DNA of 16,526 nt from an uncultured Collinsella sp. Lineage in GTDB: Bacteria; Actinomycetota; Coriobacteriia; Coriobacteriales; Coriobacteriaceae. Shown here piece by piece: positions 1 to 6,505 of this stretch (positions are counted from its first letter, which is position 1; the number at the start of each line of letters is the position of its first letter). Made by a program: the position numbers and the translations under genes. Below the pieces are notes generated by a model. That model was not told the origin of the DNA and searched no databases. It saw nothing but the letters and a program-made list of their open reading frames with translations. The stretch spans positions 1 through 16,526 of the forward strand of contig CABURG010000024.1 of assembly GCA_902493835.1 (NCBI GenBank), written 5' to 3'.

Positions 1-774
1 GGCGAGCCGCAGCTGATGCTCGACAGGGGCACATCCGTCATTTTTGTAATGAGCCGCGTAGTACTGCGCGATGCTGGCGTTCATCTCGCTGCCATTGCGA
101 TGGCGCTCAAACTGGCGTCTGCAGGTCTCGATGATCTTTGCTACCGACTTGGGTGCCGTCGCGGGAACAAGGGCGAGATAGCCCTCAAATAGCTCGTTGA
201 TGCTCAGGAGGCACAGCAGGTCGATCAGCGTCCTTATGGCTGCTCCCTCGGCAGAAAAATGCGCGGTCATGCGGTTATATCGGTTGCGGTCGACGATGGC
301 CGCATGGGGTCTTGGAGTTTTCTGCCCTGTGGTCCCGGGCTTTTGCCGCGCCTGTGTATTGAGCTCGACGTTGCAGCGCTTGAGGCCGTCCAACGGAAGG
401 AACAGTGCGGTGCGCAGGGTGTTCCGCTTGCTTTCGAGTTCATGACGCTCGTCGGGTTCCCATTCGAGCTTGAGTTTCGTGTCGAGCGCCGTAAGCATAT
501 GGGCTAGGCAGCCTACGGTAAGAACGTACGAATCGTTGTCGCGTTTTGGGGCATAGGGGTCTGTCAGCTTGCGAATGTCGGGGTCGCCCATGATTTTTGC
601 GCAGCGCTTCAGCAGTTGAGGGTGGTCGGCCAAGATCGTCGCGAGCGGTAGCGACGCGTAGTTCTTGATGGTCGCGGCGGCAAAGGCGGCGTCATATTCG
701 TTTGCATATGCTCGCTCAATGCGGGCATCCAGAATGCTTTTCTTATCGCCGTCTTCTGCGTGGTGGTTTGTCAT
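1..774 (-). CDS. Unrecognised protein, N-terminal part (C-terminus off the left edge)
   Basis: Reading the minus strand from the ATG at 774-772 gives 258 uninterrupted codons to the window edge. A GGAG ribosome-binding site lies about six bases upstream of the ATG. The protein starts MTNHHAEDGDKKSILDARIE. It is soluble-looking, rich in Ala, Leu, Lys and Arg, and probably mostly helical. It has no signal peptide, membrane segment or catalytic motif that I recognise. Two stretches look like amphipathic helices: around residues 90-125 (including TLRTALFLPLDGLKR) and 175-215. I do not recognise the family and assign no function. It is divergent from deoC, with 756 bp between the two start codons. 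The unbroken length, good RBS and neighbour-like codon use support a real gene. The plus-strand frames over the same bases (197-445, 259-507) have neither. Confidence 0.62.
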   Translation of the reverse strand, partial: MTNHHAEDGDKKSILDARIERAYANEYDAAFAAATIKNYASLPLATILADHPQLLKRCAKIMGDPDIRKLTDPYAPKRDNDSYVLTVGCLAHMLTALDTKLKLEWEPDERHELESKRNTLRTALFLPLDGLKRCNVELNTQARQKPGTTGQKTPRPHAAIVDRNRYNRMTAHFSAEGAAIRTLIDLLCLLSINELFEGYLALVPATAPKSVAKIIETCRRQFERHRNGSEMNASIAQYYAAHYKNDGCAPVEHQLRLA

Positions 775-821
775 AGCTTCTCCAATCGGTTGATGTTCGT
801 GCTGTTTGTTGATGTGTTGGT

Positions 822-857
822 TGTCGTGAGTGATGTGCTTGCCGTGGGTGATGTGCT
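822..857. repeat. Two-copy 18-bp tandem repeat with a degenerate third copy
   Basis: TGTCGTGAGTGATGTGCT (822-839) is followed directly by TGCCGTGGGTGATGTGCT (840-857); 16 of 18 positions agree. A third GATGTG core at 811-816 suggests a decayed extra copy. It lies in the 5' leader of the minus-strand gene that starts at 774. No function is evident. Confidence 0.55.
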
Positions 858-1095
858 GACGTTGGGGTGCTATGCGGTTTTCAATGAGCCCGTGAGGCAG
901 TTGCTGCAGGGGCGGGATGGAACGGCCCATGCAAGGCGGAAGGCATCGTGCTCAAAATCGAGACAGCAATGCCCTGGGTGCCTCACATGTGGCAGTTACC
1001 TCATTAAGTTGTCATTGCGTTTGGGGTTGTACTTTGCCGATCTTCCTTCTCTTACACGCTGAAAACTGAAACTGAATATGCTCGATCTACTTAAA

Positions 1096-1114
1096 ACCGC
1101 AACGGCGGTCTTTT
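1096..1114. terminator. Weak bidirectional terminator-like hairpin
   Basis: ACCGC (1096-1100) pairs with GCGGT (1105-1109) around a four-base loop. The stem is preceded by AAAA and followed by CTTTT, so it could terminate weakly in either direction. No gene clearly ends here. It could bound a small transcript, or be chance. Confidence 0.3.
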
Positions 1115-1210
1115 ATCAACTTATATGTCGGAACGCGTCTTTGCAAGTACTTTTTTGCGTTTGTTTCAAATGGGGTGGTTTTGCAACCGTCACGCGCCAC
1201 GCTATGCGAA

Positions 1211-1332
1211 CGTGCCCCTTTTCTGTTGTCGGTCGGATACGATGAGTCGCGTGACGTCGTCAGAGGTCGAATTCGACCGCTAACGACGTTGTGCAGCTCA
1301 TCATTTCTGGTCGCAAACAGTAAAGGGGCATG
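1211..1332. repeat. 122-bp ungapped imperfect palindrome (61-bp arms, no spacer)
   Basis: The arms 1211-1271 and 1272-1332 are complementary in register around a centre between 1271 and 1272, with no bulge. Pairing by eye gives 45 Watson-Crick pairs, 8 G·T pairs and 8 mismatches. The core is a perfect 14-bp palindrome at 1265-1278 (GGTCGAATTCGACC). Perfect blocks further out are 1254-1260 with 1283-1289, 1241-1246 with 1297-1302, and 1213-1221 with 1322-1330. Eight positions are G·T but only three are C·A when read on the plus strand. G·U pairs survive in an RNA from the plus strand, whereas they would be C·A mismatches on the other, so an RNA transcribed rightwards is the better fit. A weaker extension may reach about 1193-1350. 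I see no target-site duplication or transposase. It could be a structured RNA leader, a fold-back element, or an old inverted duplication. Confidence 0.85.
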
Positions 1333-1391
1333 AGGGTGTATTGAGGGGGGATGTCTTGCTGTCGGCATCCGCGTGCGGTGCCATTCGCTGT

Positions 1392-1411
1392 CTGTAAATA
1401 TACGTTTACAG
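1392..1411. promoter_or_regulatory. Candidate operator: 7-bp inverted repeat upstream of deoC
   Basis: CTGTAAA (1392-1398) and TTTACAG (1405-1411) are perfect inverted repeats separated by six bases, a spacing typical of dimeric repressor sites. It lies 120 bp before the deoC start. A TGTAAA half-site recurs at 2284-2289 before the following gene, within a small CCGTT/AACGG inverted repeat. No cognate regulator is encoded next to it. Confidence 0.35.
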
Positions 1412-1472
1412 CTAATTTCATACCACTTGTCGGAATGCGGACGCTGTCCTTGTATGTCGGGCGTACATTGAA

Positions 1473-1496
1473 CGTGGTTTTTCGCGTGAAACCACG
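1473..1496. promoter_or_regulatory. 8-bp inverted repeat in the deoC leader
   Basis: CGTGGTTT (1473-1480) and AAACCACG (1489-1496) are perfectly complementary around an eight-base spacer. The site ends 21 bp before the deoC ribosome-binding site. It could be a leader hairpin or an operator. There is no T-tract after it, so a terminator is unlikely. Confidence 0.35.
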
Positions 1497-1530
1497 AATC
1501 GGTTGTCAGTCCTGAACAAGGAGGCCCAGC

Positions 1531-2205
1531 ATGACACTTGCCAAACCCATCAATAAATACATCGACTATATCGATGCCCCCGAGGACACGTTTGAGCAGT
1601 ATGTCGAGAAGGCGTTAAAGTACAACTTTCGCTGCGTATTTGCGAACCTTCAGGAGTACGAGACGGGCCGCGCCATGCTCGAGGGCTCTGACATCATCCT
1701 TGCCGGCGCCATCGACTTTCCCCAGGGCACTATGACGCTTGAGGAGAAGCTTGCGAGGTTTGAGGAATACGCTGCGTGTGGCTTTACCGAGATTGACTAC
1801 GTTTTGAATCAGGGGTCGATCGAGAACCGCGATTTTGATGCCATCGAGCGCGAGATGACTACCATTGCTGATTTTTGTCGCGCGCATGGCATCACTGACA
1901 AGGTAATCGTCGAGATGTGCAAGCTGGACGGCGACGACGCCGCCAAGCGCCGTGTATGCGAGATCGCGCTGGAGGCCAAGCCGGGATTCCTTAAGACATC
2001 GACCGGCAGAAGCTTTGGCGGTGCTAAGCTCGAGGACGTGCGGCTGATGCACGAGGTGCTCGGCGATGCCGTGGCAATCAAGGCGGCGGGCGGTATCCAT
2101 AATTACGAAGAGGCTTGCGCATTCATCGAGGCCGGCGCCAGCGCGTTAGGTGCATCGGCGGGCATCGCGATCGTCGAGGGCGCACCGACGGATGAGCGTC
2201 GCTAG
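1531..2205 (+). CDS. deoC: Deoxyribose-phosphate aldolase (DERA)
   Basis: This cytosolic class I aldolase reversibly cleaves 2-deoxyribose 5-phosphate into glyceraldehyde 3-phosphate and acetaldehyde, the last step of deoxynucleoside breakdown. The 224-residue length fits the family, which is a single TIM barrel. The Schiff-base lysine lies in FLKTSTG (K155). The second active-site lysine is in AIKAAGGI (K184), and the conserved aspartate is in EIDYVLN (D89). The start ATG has an AAGGAGG site seven bases upstream. No other nucleoside-catabolism genes (deoA, deoD, cdd) are adjacent; two HAD phosphatases follow instead, the first after a 149-bp gap. Family assignment is firm from the motifs. 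A role on a non-nucleoside deoxysugar or related substrate cannot be excluded. Confidence 0.93.
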   Translation: MTLAKPINKYIDYIDAPEDTFEQYVEKALKYNFRCVFANLQEYETGRAMLEGSDIILAGAIDFPQGTMTLEEKLARFEEYAACGFTEIDYVLNQGSIENRDFDAIEREMTTIADFCRAHGITDKVIVEMCKLDGDDAAKRRVCEIALEAKPGFLKTSTGRSFGGAKLEDVRLMHEVLGDAVAIKAAGGIHNYEEACAFIEAGASALGASAGIAIVEGAPTDERR

Positions 2206-2354
2206 CAGACGTATTTGACCTGAGCGATAAAGCTTCACGACCACACGCTGTTCATGTTCGAGACAATATGACTTTTTGCCCGTTGTAAACGGAGTCGCGA
2301 TGGGTGTTCTGTATGATGGCTCAGACAAGGTTGTTCAATGACAGGGAGGCATAT

Positions 2355-3197
2355 ATGGCAATCAAAGCCATCGCGATGGATATCGACGGTACGCTCACCA
2401 ACGATCAGAAAGTGATTAGCCCGCGTACGCGCGAGAAGCTGCTCGCGGCGCAGGAGTCGGGCATTAAGCTCATTTTGGCTTCGGGCCGTCCCGCATGGGG
2501 GCTGCACGCCTTGGCGCAAGAGCTCGACCTTCAAAACCATGACGGTCTGCTGGTGGCCTTTAACGGCGCACACGTCGTCGATGCCCAGACCGACGAGGTG
2601 CTGTTCGATCAGGCTATGCCGGCTGACGAGCTGCACCGTCTGATTGATCACCTGCGTAATTTTGACGTGATCCCTATGATTTCGCTCGGTCGCGATTTGC
2701 ATGTCGTGGATTCGTATCACTGCATGATCACGCTGCCTGACGGCTCGCAGAAAAACATCGTCAAATACGAGCGCGATGCGTGCGATCTTAAGATTCGCGA
2801 GGTGGAGAGCCTGCATGAGGTCGCTGATGCTTATCCCGTGGACAAGCTGCTGACGGCGGGCGATCCGGCCTACCTGCAGGCGCATTACGAGGAGATGTAT
2901 GCGCCCTTTAAGCAGACGCTTTCGGGCATGTTTACGGCCGACTGGTACTTTGAGTACACGGCGCCCGGTATCGACAAGGCCCGCGCACTCAAGGGTGCCC
3001 TGCCTAAGCTCGGCATCAATGCCAGTGAGGTCGTATCGTTTGGCGACGGCCAGAACGACAAGTCCATGATTGAGTGGGCCGGCACCGGTGTTGCCATGGG
3101 CAACGCGGTTGACGAGGTTAAGGCCGTGGCCCAGATGGTGACCGCCAATAACAATGAAGACGGTATTGCGGTGGCGCTGGATAAACTGCTGGGTTAG
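2355..3197 (+). CDS. Cof-type HAD-IIB phosphatase
   Basis: This is a 280-residue cytosolic, Mg-dependent phosphohydrolase, probably acting on small sugar phosphates or related metabolites; substrates in this family are broad and hard to predict. Motif I is DIDGTLT (nucleophile D9, acid/base D11). Motif II serine is in LASGRP, the motif III lysine in GIDKARALKG, and motif IV is SFGDGQNDKSMI, followed by the GVAMGNA segment typical of Cof/YbiV-like proteins. The large C2 cap lies between motifs II and III. I chose the ATG at 2355 because GGGAGG lies six bases before it and motif I then sits at residue 9. The in-frame ATG at 2304 would add 17 unlikely residues and has no clear RBS. The gene is followed closely by an intrinsic terminator at 3221. 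Confidence 0.9.
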   Translation: MAIKAIAMDIDGTLTNDQKVISPRTREKLLAAQESGIKLILASGRPAWGLHALAQELDLQNHDGLLVAFNGAHVVDAQTDEVLFDQAMPADELHRLIDHLRNFDVIPMISLGRDLHVVDSYHCMITLPDGSQKNIVKYERDACDLKIREVESLHEVADAYPVDKLLTAGDPAYLQAHYEEMYAPFKQTLSGMFTADWYFEYTAPGIDKARALKGALPKLGINASEVVSFGDGQNDKSMIEWAGTGVAMGNAVDEVKAVAQMVTANNNEDGIAVALDKLLG

Positions 3198-3220
3198 AAT
3201 CGCCGATTAATGCATGGCTC

Positions 3221-3246
3221 GGGCGCCTGCTTGCGGGCGTCCTTTT
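3221..3246 (+). terminator. Intrinsic terminator after the Cof-type phosphatase
   Basis: GGGCGCCTG (3221-3229) pairs with CGGGCGTCC (3234-3242), including two G·T pairs, around a four-base loop. TTTT follows at 3243-3246. It starts 23 bp after the upstream stop codon and ends only 15 bp before the next start codon, so it must be read through (or relieved) for the next gene to be expressed from the same transcript. Confidence 0.7.
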
Positions 3247-3261
3247 GTTAGGGAGGGTGCC

Positions 3262-3921
3262 GTGTCCGCATTTCCGTTCGACGCCGTTATCTTTGACATG
3301 GACGGCGTCATTGTCGATACCGAGTATTACTACTTGGGCGAGACTGCCGCGTTTGCCAAGGAGCTTGGACTTAATCTGACTCAAGAGGAGTTGAATGGGC
3401 AGGTCGGTACCTCGCATCAGTTCTTCCTGCATATGCTGGTCGATTGGTTTGAGCGCGCCGGTAAGGGACACTTCACTGGCGAGGAGGCGTTGGCCCGTTG
3501 GGACGAGTGGGCGCATAAGCGTCCGCGTGACTATCAGGCTTTGATTAACCCAGGCGCCGTGGATACGATTCGAGAGCTGCCGCGCCGTGGCGTTCGCGTG
3601 GCGCTTGCCAGCTCGTCTCCCATGGTTAGCATCGAGGAAGTGCTCAACGCATGCGGGCTGTCTGATGCCTTTGAGTATGTGGTGAGCGGCGAGCAGTTTA
3701 AGGAGAGCAAACCCGAGCCCGACATCTACCTGCATGCGCTGGACCTGCTGGGGCTGCCCGCGAATCGTTGCTGCTGCGTTGAGGATTCCGTTCCGGGCAT
3801 TACCGCGGGTAAGCGAGCCGGCCTGACGGTCATTGCCAAGCGCGAGGAACGCTTTGGCTTTAGCCAGGATGCCGCGGACAAGATTATCGACCAGCTGCCG
3901 GAGCTGCTCACGCTTTCTTAG
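3262..3921 (+). CDS. HAD-IA phosphatase, beta-phosphoglucomutase-like
   Basis: This is a 219-residue soluble HAD hydrolase or phosphomutase. Motif I is IFDMDGVIVD (D12, D14), followed by a small alpha-helical C1 cap. Motif II is in LASSSP, the motif III lysine in KESKPEPD, and the acidic motif IV is CVEDSVPGI. The start is GTG at 3262, with AGGGAGG five bases upstream. The open frame extends to a GTG at 3214, but that segment is the transcription terminator described above and would encode an unlikely N-terminal extension before the fold begins. The family includes beta-phosphoglucomutase and many sugar-phosphate phosphatases; the exact substrate cannot be read from sequence. It probably shares a transcript with the preceding phosphatase through terminator readthrough. 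Confidence 0.88.
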   Translation: MSAFPFDAVIFDMDGVIVDTEYYYLGETAAFAKELGLNLTQEELNGQVGTSHQFFLHMLVDWFERAGKGHFTGEEALARWDEWAHKRPRDYQALINPGAVDTIRELPRRGVRVALASSSPMVSIEEVLNACGLSDAFEYVVSGEQFKESKPEPDIYLHALDLLGLPANRCCCVEDSVPGITAGKRAGLTVIAKREERFGFSQDAADKIIDQLPELLTLS

Positions 3922-3972
3922 GAGCGCGGTAGTTGCGCGTTTTTCGGGTCAGATGAGTAAATACCCGACATT

Positions 3973-4001
3973 TTGGTGCGGCAGCAAGCATACTTTATGC
4001 T
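3973..4001 (+). promoter_or_regulatory. Candidate promoter with overlapping palindrome, upstream of the GntR gene
   Basis: A TTGGTG (3973-3978) to TATGCT (3996-4001) pair with 17-bp spacing resembles a sigma-70-type promoter. The -10 element is one arm of a perfect inverted repeat, AGCATA-ctt-TATGCT (3987-4001). A repressor bound there would block the promoter, which suggests autoregulation by the downstream GntR protein. Confidence 0.4.
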
Positions 4002-4004
4002 AAT

Positions 4005-4045
4005 GCGGGCTTAAGGGCTTGTTGAATGCCCTTGAGCCCGCTTTT
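4005..4045 (+). terminator. Strong hairpin with T-tract in the GntR leader
   Basis: The 14-bp arms 4005-4018 and 4028-4041 pair with a single G·T and no mismatch, around a nine-base loop; TTTT follows at 4042-4045. It probably ends transcription from the HAD genes. If the promoter at 3973-4001 is real, its start point near 4008 falls at the base of this stem, so it could also attenuate the GntR transcript. Confidence 0.7.
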
Positions 4046-4071
4046 GACTTAATTGTGCTGGGAGAGGGTAT

Positions 4072-4815
4072 ATGCCACCGACTGAAGGGCTAACTGACGG
4101 TAAAGCAGCGATACCGCTGTACCAACAGGTCATTGATATCATTAAAAACGAAATCAACTCCGGCGCCTACAAGGCAGGCGCGCGGATACCCAACGAATTC
4201 GAATTGGCTGAGAGCTATAAAGTTGGCCGCGTTACCGTGCGACGCGCTATTGAGGAGCTCGTCCAGCAGGGCTATCTAACGAAGCGACAGGGGAAAGGCA
4301 CGTTCGTCAATGCCCCCAAGCTCAAGCGCAAGATTCGCCAGAAGGATGACGTCCAGAGTTTTTCGGACGCATGCCGCGTTAACGGAATGGAACCGGGGGC
4401 GTGTGTCATTTCGAGAAAGATACTGCCGGCGGATTCTACCGAAGCACAGTTCTTTGGTGTTCCCGTTGGAACTGACTTGATTTGCGTCGAGCGTGTGCGT
4501 ACTGCCGATGGCGTCCCCGTCATGCTTGAGAACAACATATACGTTTACGAGGACAACGCCTATCTATCAACGGCGCCTCTATCTAACCAATCCATTTTTG
4601 AGTTCGTGCGCAACCAGACTGGCCGCATGCCCGCGTTTACCGACCCGTGCACGCTCGAGATCGCGTGCGCATCGCCCGAGGTCGCTCGGTTGCTGGCGGT
4701 TCCCGTTGGCGAACCCTTGTTTTATATGGAAGCCTTCTTTTTCGATGAGCAACGGCGGCCGTTTATCATCGGTCGTCAGCGGATCGTTGGGTCTCGCTAC
4801 GTTTTTGACATCTAG
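4072..4815 (+). CDS. GntR-family transcriptional regulator, HutC subfamily (wHTH plus UTRA)
   Basis: This 247-residue DNA-binding regulator has an N-terminal winged helix-turn-helix (about residues 15-79). The GntR hallmark runs from PLYQQV through the recognition region VGRVTVRRAIEEL to the wing RQGKGTFV. A C-terminal UTRA effector domain follows (about 95-245), ending in the characteristic RQRIVGSRYVF. HutC-type proteins are usually repressors released by a pathway metabolite such as a sugar phosphate or amino-acid derivative. The ATG follows a GGGAGAGGG site. It lies directly upstream of, and on the same strand as, the Frl-like cluster, as frlR-type regulators do, so local control of that cluster and of itself is likely but inferred. 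The effector could be a phosphorylated sugar-amine. Confidence 0.92.
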   Translation: MPPTEGLTDGKAAIPLYQQVIDIIKNEINSGAYKAGARIPNEFELAESYKVGRVTVRRAIEELVQQGYLTKRQGKGTFVNAPKLKRKIRQKDDVQSFSDACRVNGMEPGACVISRKILPADSTEAQFFGVPVGTDLICVERVRTADGVPVMLENNIYVYEDNAYLSTAPLSNQSIFEFVRNQTGRMPAFTDPCTLEIACASPEVARLLAVPVGEPLFYMEAFFFDEQRRPFIIGRQRIVGSRYVFDI

Positions 4816-4825
4816 GACATTGCGA

Positions 4826-4865
4826 ATGGAAACGCCCGGTGGATCATCTCACCGGGCGCTTCCAT
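4826..4865. promoter_or_regulatory. 16-bp stem-loop between the regulator and the carrier gene
   Basis: The arms 4826-4841 and 4850-4865 pair with one internal A/C mismatch around an eight-base loop; the GC-rich core is CGCCCGGTG with CACCGGGCG. There is no T-tract on either side, so it is not a classical intrinsic terminator. It may be a T-poor terminator or an mRNA end-stabilising hairpin for the regulator gene. Confidence 0.6.
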
Positions 4866-4925
4866 ACCGTTCACGGCGCGAACGCGACCGTTCAACCGCG
4901 TTGCGGCAATCAGTTTGAAATTATC

Positions 4926-4973
4926 TTGATGACGGGAAAGCTGCTGGTAATCTATAGAACGTCATAGAACGTT
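4926..4973 (+). promoter_or_regulatory. Candidate promoter and tandem operator of the Frl-like cluster
   Basis: TTGATG (4926-4931) lies 16 bp before TAATCT (4948-4953), which carries an extended -10 (TGG before it). Immediately downstream, ATAGAACGT occurs twice with a 10-bp period (4954-4962 and 4964-4972), one helical turn apart over the expected transcription start. This is a plausible binding site for the neighbouring GntR protein. The assignment rests on motif resemblance only. Confidence 0.4.
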
Positions 4974-5032
4974 TGCCTTATGCAAGCGTTGAAGCGAGAT
5001 GCGATGCAGTCTCGAGTTCTTTGGAGGTATCT

Positions 5033-6496
5033 ATGTCAGATACGAAGGCGAAGAAGACAAACAGACGTTTTAAGTTCAAATTACCGCATGTCTATACGAT
5101 CATGTTCTTGCTGATCGTTGTCTTTGCGGTCCTGACTTGGATCGTTCCCTCGGGTCAGTATCAGCGCAAGACGATTTCGACAGCGGCGGGCGAGCGCGAA
5201 GTCGCCGTTGCTGGAACCTATGAACAGGTCGATAAGAACTACACCGATTCCGAGACCGGCGAGACCATCAATCTGGGTCAGGATATCTTCGCGGTCCTGC
5301 AAGCGCCCACTAAGGGCATCCAGGAGGCTGCCGACGTCGTTGCGTTCGTCTTATTGATTGGCGGATCGTTCGCAATCATCACCAAGACCAACGCTTTGAA
5401 TGCCGGCATGAGCCGTGTGATTAAAAAGCTCAAGAACAAGGACATCCTCATCATTCCCATTACGATGACGTTGCTGTCCATTTGCGGCACTACGTTTGGC
5501 ATGTCTGAGGAAGCCCTGCCGTTCTATGCCATCTTCATTCCCATCATGATGGGTATCGGTTATGACTCGATGACGGCATTCATCATCTGCTTCCTTGGTC
5601 CTAACCTGGGATATTGTGCTTCGACCATCGACCCGTTTAATGTTTTGATCGCCCAGGGCATCATTGGCATCGAGGGCAATCCTCAGCTGTGGCTGCGCGC
5701 CGTTTCTTGGGTCATCTTTACTGCCGTCGGTATCGCATGGGCCATGCGCTACGCTATGCGCGTCAAGAAAAACCCCGAGTCGTCCATTACGTACGAGGAC
5801 GACAAGCTCAAGCGTGTTGAGTTTTCCGTGACCGATGCCTCCATCGAGGAAGAGTTCACTACCCGTCGGAAGCTCGTACTTATCGATTTTGCCTGCGGTA
5901 TGGGCATTATCGTTTGGGGTCTTGTTACCCAGGGCTGGTACATGAATGAGATTTCCGCCGTGTTCCTTGGCATGGGCTTGCTTGCCGGTATCCTGGGCGG
6001 TCTTGACCAGCAGACGATCGCTGAGGAGTTCGTTAAGGGTCTCGCCGACTTTGCGTACGCTGCCATCGTTATCGGTATCGCTCGCGGTATTCTGGTCATC
6101 GCCGAGGGTGGCATGATCATCGACACCATCCTCCAGGCGCTCGCTACTGCGCTCGCCGGTGCGCCCGCTGCCGTCTACACCACGTTTATGTATATCGTCC
6201 TTGGCCTGCTCTCTTTGCTGGTTCCCTCGAGTTCTGGCCTGGCGGCGCTCACCATGCCCGTTATGGGCCCCCTGACCGAGCTCATGGGCCTCAATCCCGA
6301 GGCGGCCGTCACCGCGCTCCAGTTTGCCAACCAGACCATCAACACCATCAGCCCCGTGGCGGGCATGACGGTCGCCGGTCTTGCCGTGGCTAGGATTTCG
6401 TTTGGCCAATGGTGGAAGACCATTTGGAAGTTCTTCATTTTCATGGTCGTCTTTGGCCTGATCGTAACGGCAATCTCTGGCATGCTTCCGGTGTAG
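5033..6496 (+). CDS. YfcC-family (DcuC/AbgT-like) inner-membrane carrier
   Basis: This is a 487-residue polytopic membrane protein with a basic N-terminal tail, then PHVYTIMFLLIVVFAVLTWIVPSGQY as the first membrane segment (about residues 18-40), and some ten further hydrophobic segments. The PHxY...LTWIVPSGQY opening and the late VPSSSGLAALTMPVMGPL and NTISPVAGMTVAGL regions are typical of the YfcC/C4-dicarboxylate anaerobic carrier superfamily. Members are predicted to move amino acids, peptides or organic acids by ion coupling or antiport. The start is the ATG at 5033 with GGAGG five bases upstream; earlier in-frame codons from 4973 lack an RBS and lie in the leader. As the first gene of the cluster it probably imports the substrate that the Frl-like enzymes process. 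The substrate is inferred from neighbours only. Confidence 0.88.
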   Translation: MSDTKAKKTNRRFKFKLPHVYTIMFLLIVVFAVLTWIVPSGQYQRKTISTAAGEREVAVAGTYEQVDKNYTDSETGETINLGQDIFAVLQAPTKGIQEAADVVAFVLLIGGSFAIITKTNALNAGMSRVIKKLKNKDILIIPITMTLLSICGTTFGMSEEALPFYAIFIPIMMGIGYDSMTAFIICFLGPNLGYCASTIDPFNVLIAQGIIGIEGNPQLWLRAVSWVIFTAVGIAWAMRYAMRVKKNPESSITYEDDKLKRVEFSVTDASIEEEFTTRRKLVLIDFACGMGIIVWGLVTQGWYMNEISAVFLGMGLLAGILGGLDQQTIAEEFVKGLADFAYAAIVIGIARGILVIAEGGMIIDTILQALATALAGAPAAVYTTFMYIVLGLLSLLVPSSSGLAALTMPVMGPLTELMGLNPEAAVTALQFANQTINTISPVAGMTVAGLAVARISFGQWWKTIWKFFIFMVVFGLIVTAISGMLPV

Positions 6497-6505
6497 GTGG
6501 TTGTG

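Larger units (their letters stand above)
775..1530. other. 756-bp gene-poor intergenic region
   Basis: This gap between the divergent starts of the unknown minus-strand gene and deoC holds no convincing protein gene. From left to right it contains a short 18-bp tandem repeat (822-857), a weak terminator-like hairpin (1096-1114), a 122-bp imperfect palindrome (1211-1332), and a G-rich stretch followed by a 54-codon open frame (1351-1515). It ends with a 20-bp inverted repeat (1392-1411) and a second inverted repeat (1473-1496) just before the deoC ribosome-binding site. The remainder, roughly 860-1090, shows nothing I can interpret apart from a low-complexity CTGAAA-type repetition near 1060-1078. 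Confidence 0.6.

Noticed and set aside
760..1062. 100-codon plus-strand open frame beginning with GTG
   Set aside because: It overlaps the start of the minus-strand gene, has no ribosome-binding site, and its hydrophobic repetitive start is explained by the GATGTG tandem repeat.
1211..1332. Insertion sequence or miniature transposon at the palindrome
   Set aside because: No transposase, no internal non-palindromic segment and no visible target-site duplication at the ends. A fold-back element stays possible but is not supported.
1087..1368. 93-codon minus-strand open frame over the palindrome
   Set aside because: No RBS, and it includes most of both palindrome arms; openness here follows from the inverted repeat rather than from coding.
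1531..2205. deoC as part of a classical deo nucleoside operon
   Set aside because: No phosphorylase, deaminase or phosphopentomutase gene is adjacent; the neighbours are HAD phosphatases.
2304..2354. Upstream in-frame ATG for the Cof-type phosphatase
   Set aside because: No RBS before 2304, whereas GGGAGG precedes the ATG at 2355 and places the nucleophile motif near the N-terminus as in the family.
3214..3261. Upstream in-frame start for the second HAD phosphatase
   Set aside because: The added codons coincide with an intrinsic terminator hairpin, and AGGGAGG directly precedes the GTG at 3262.
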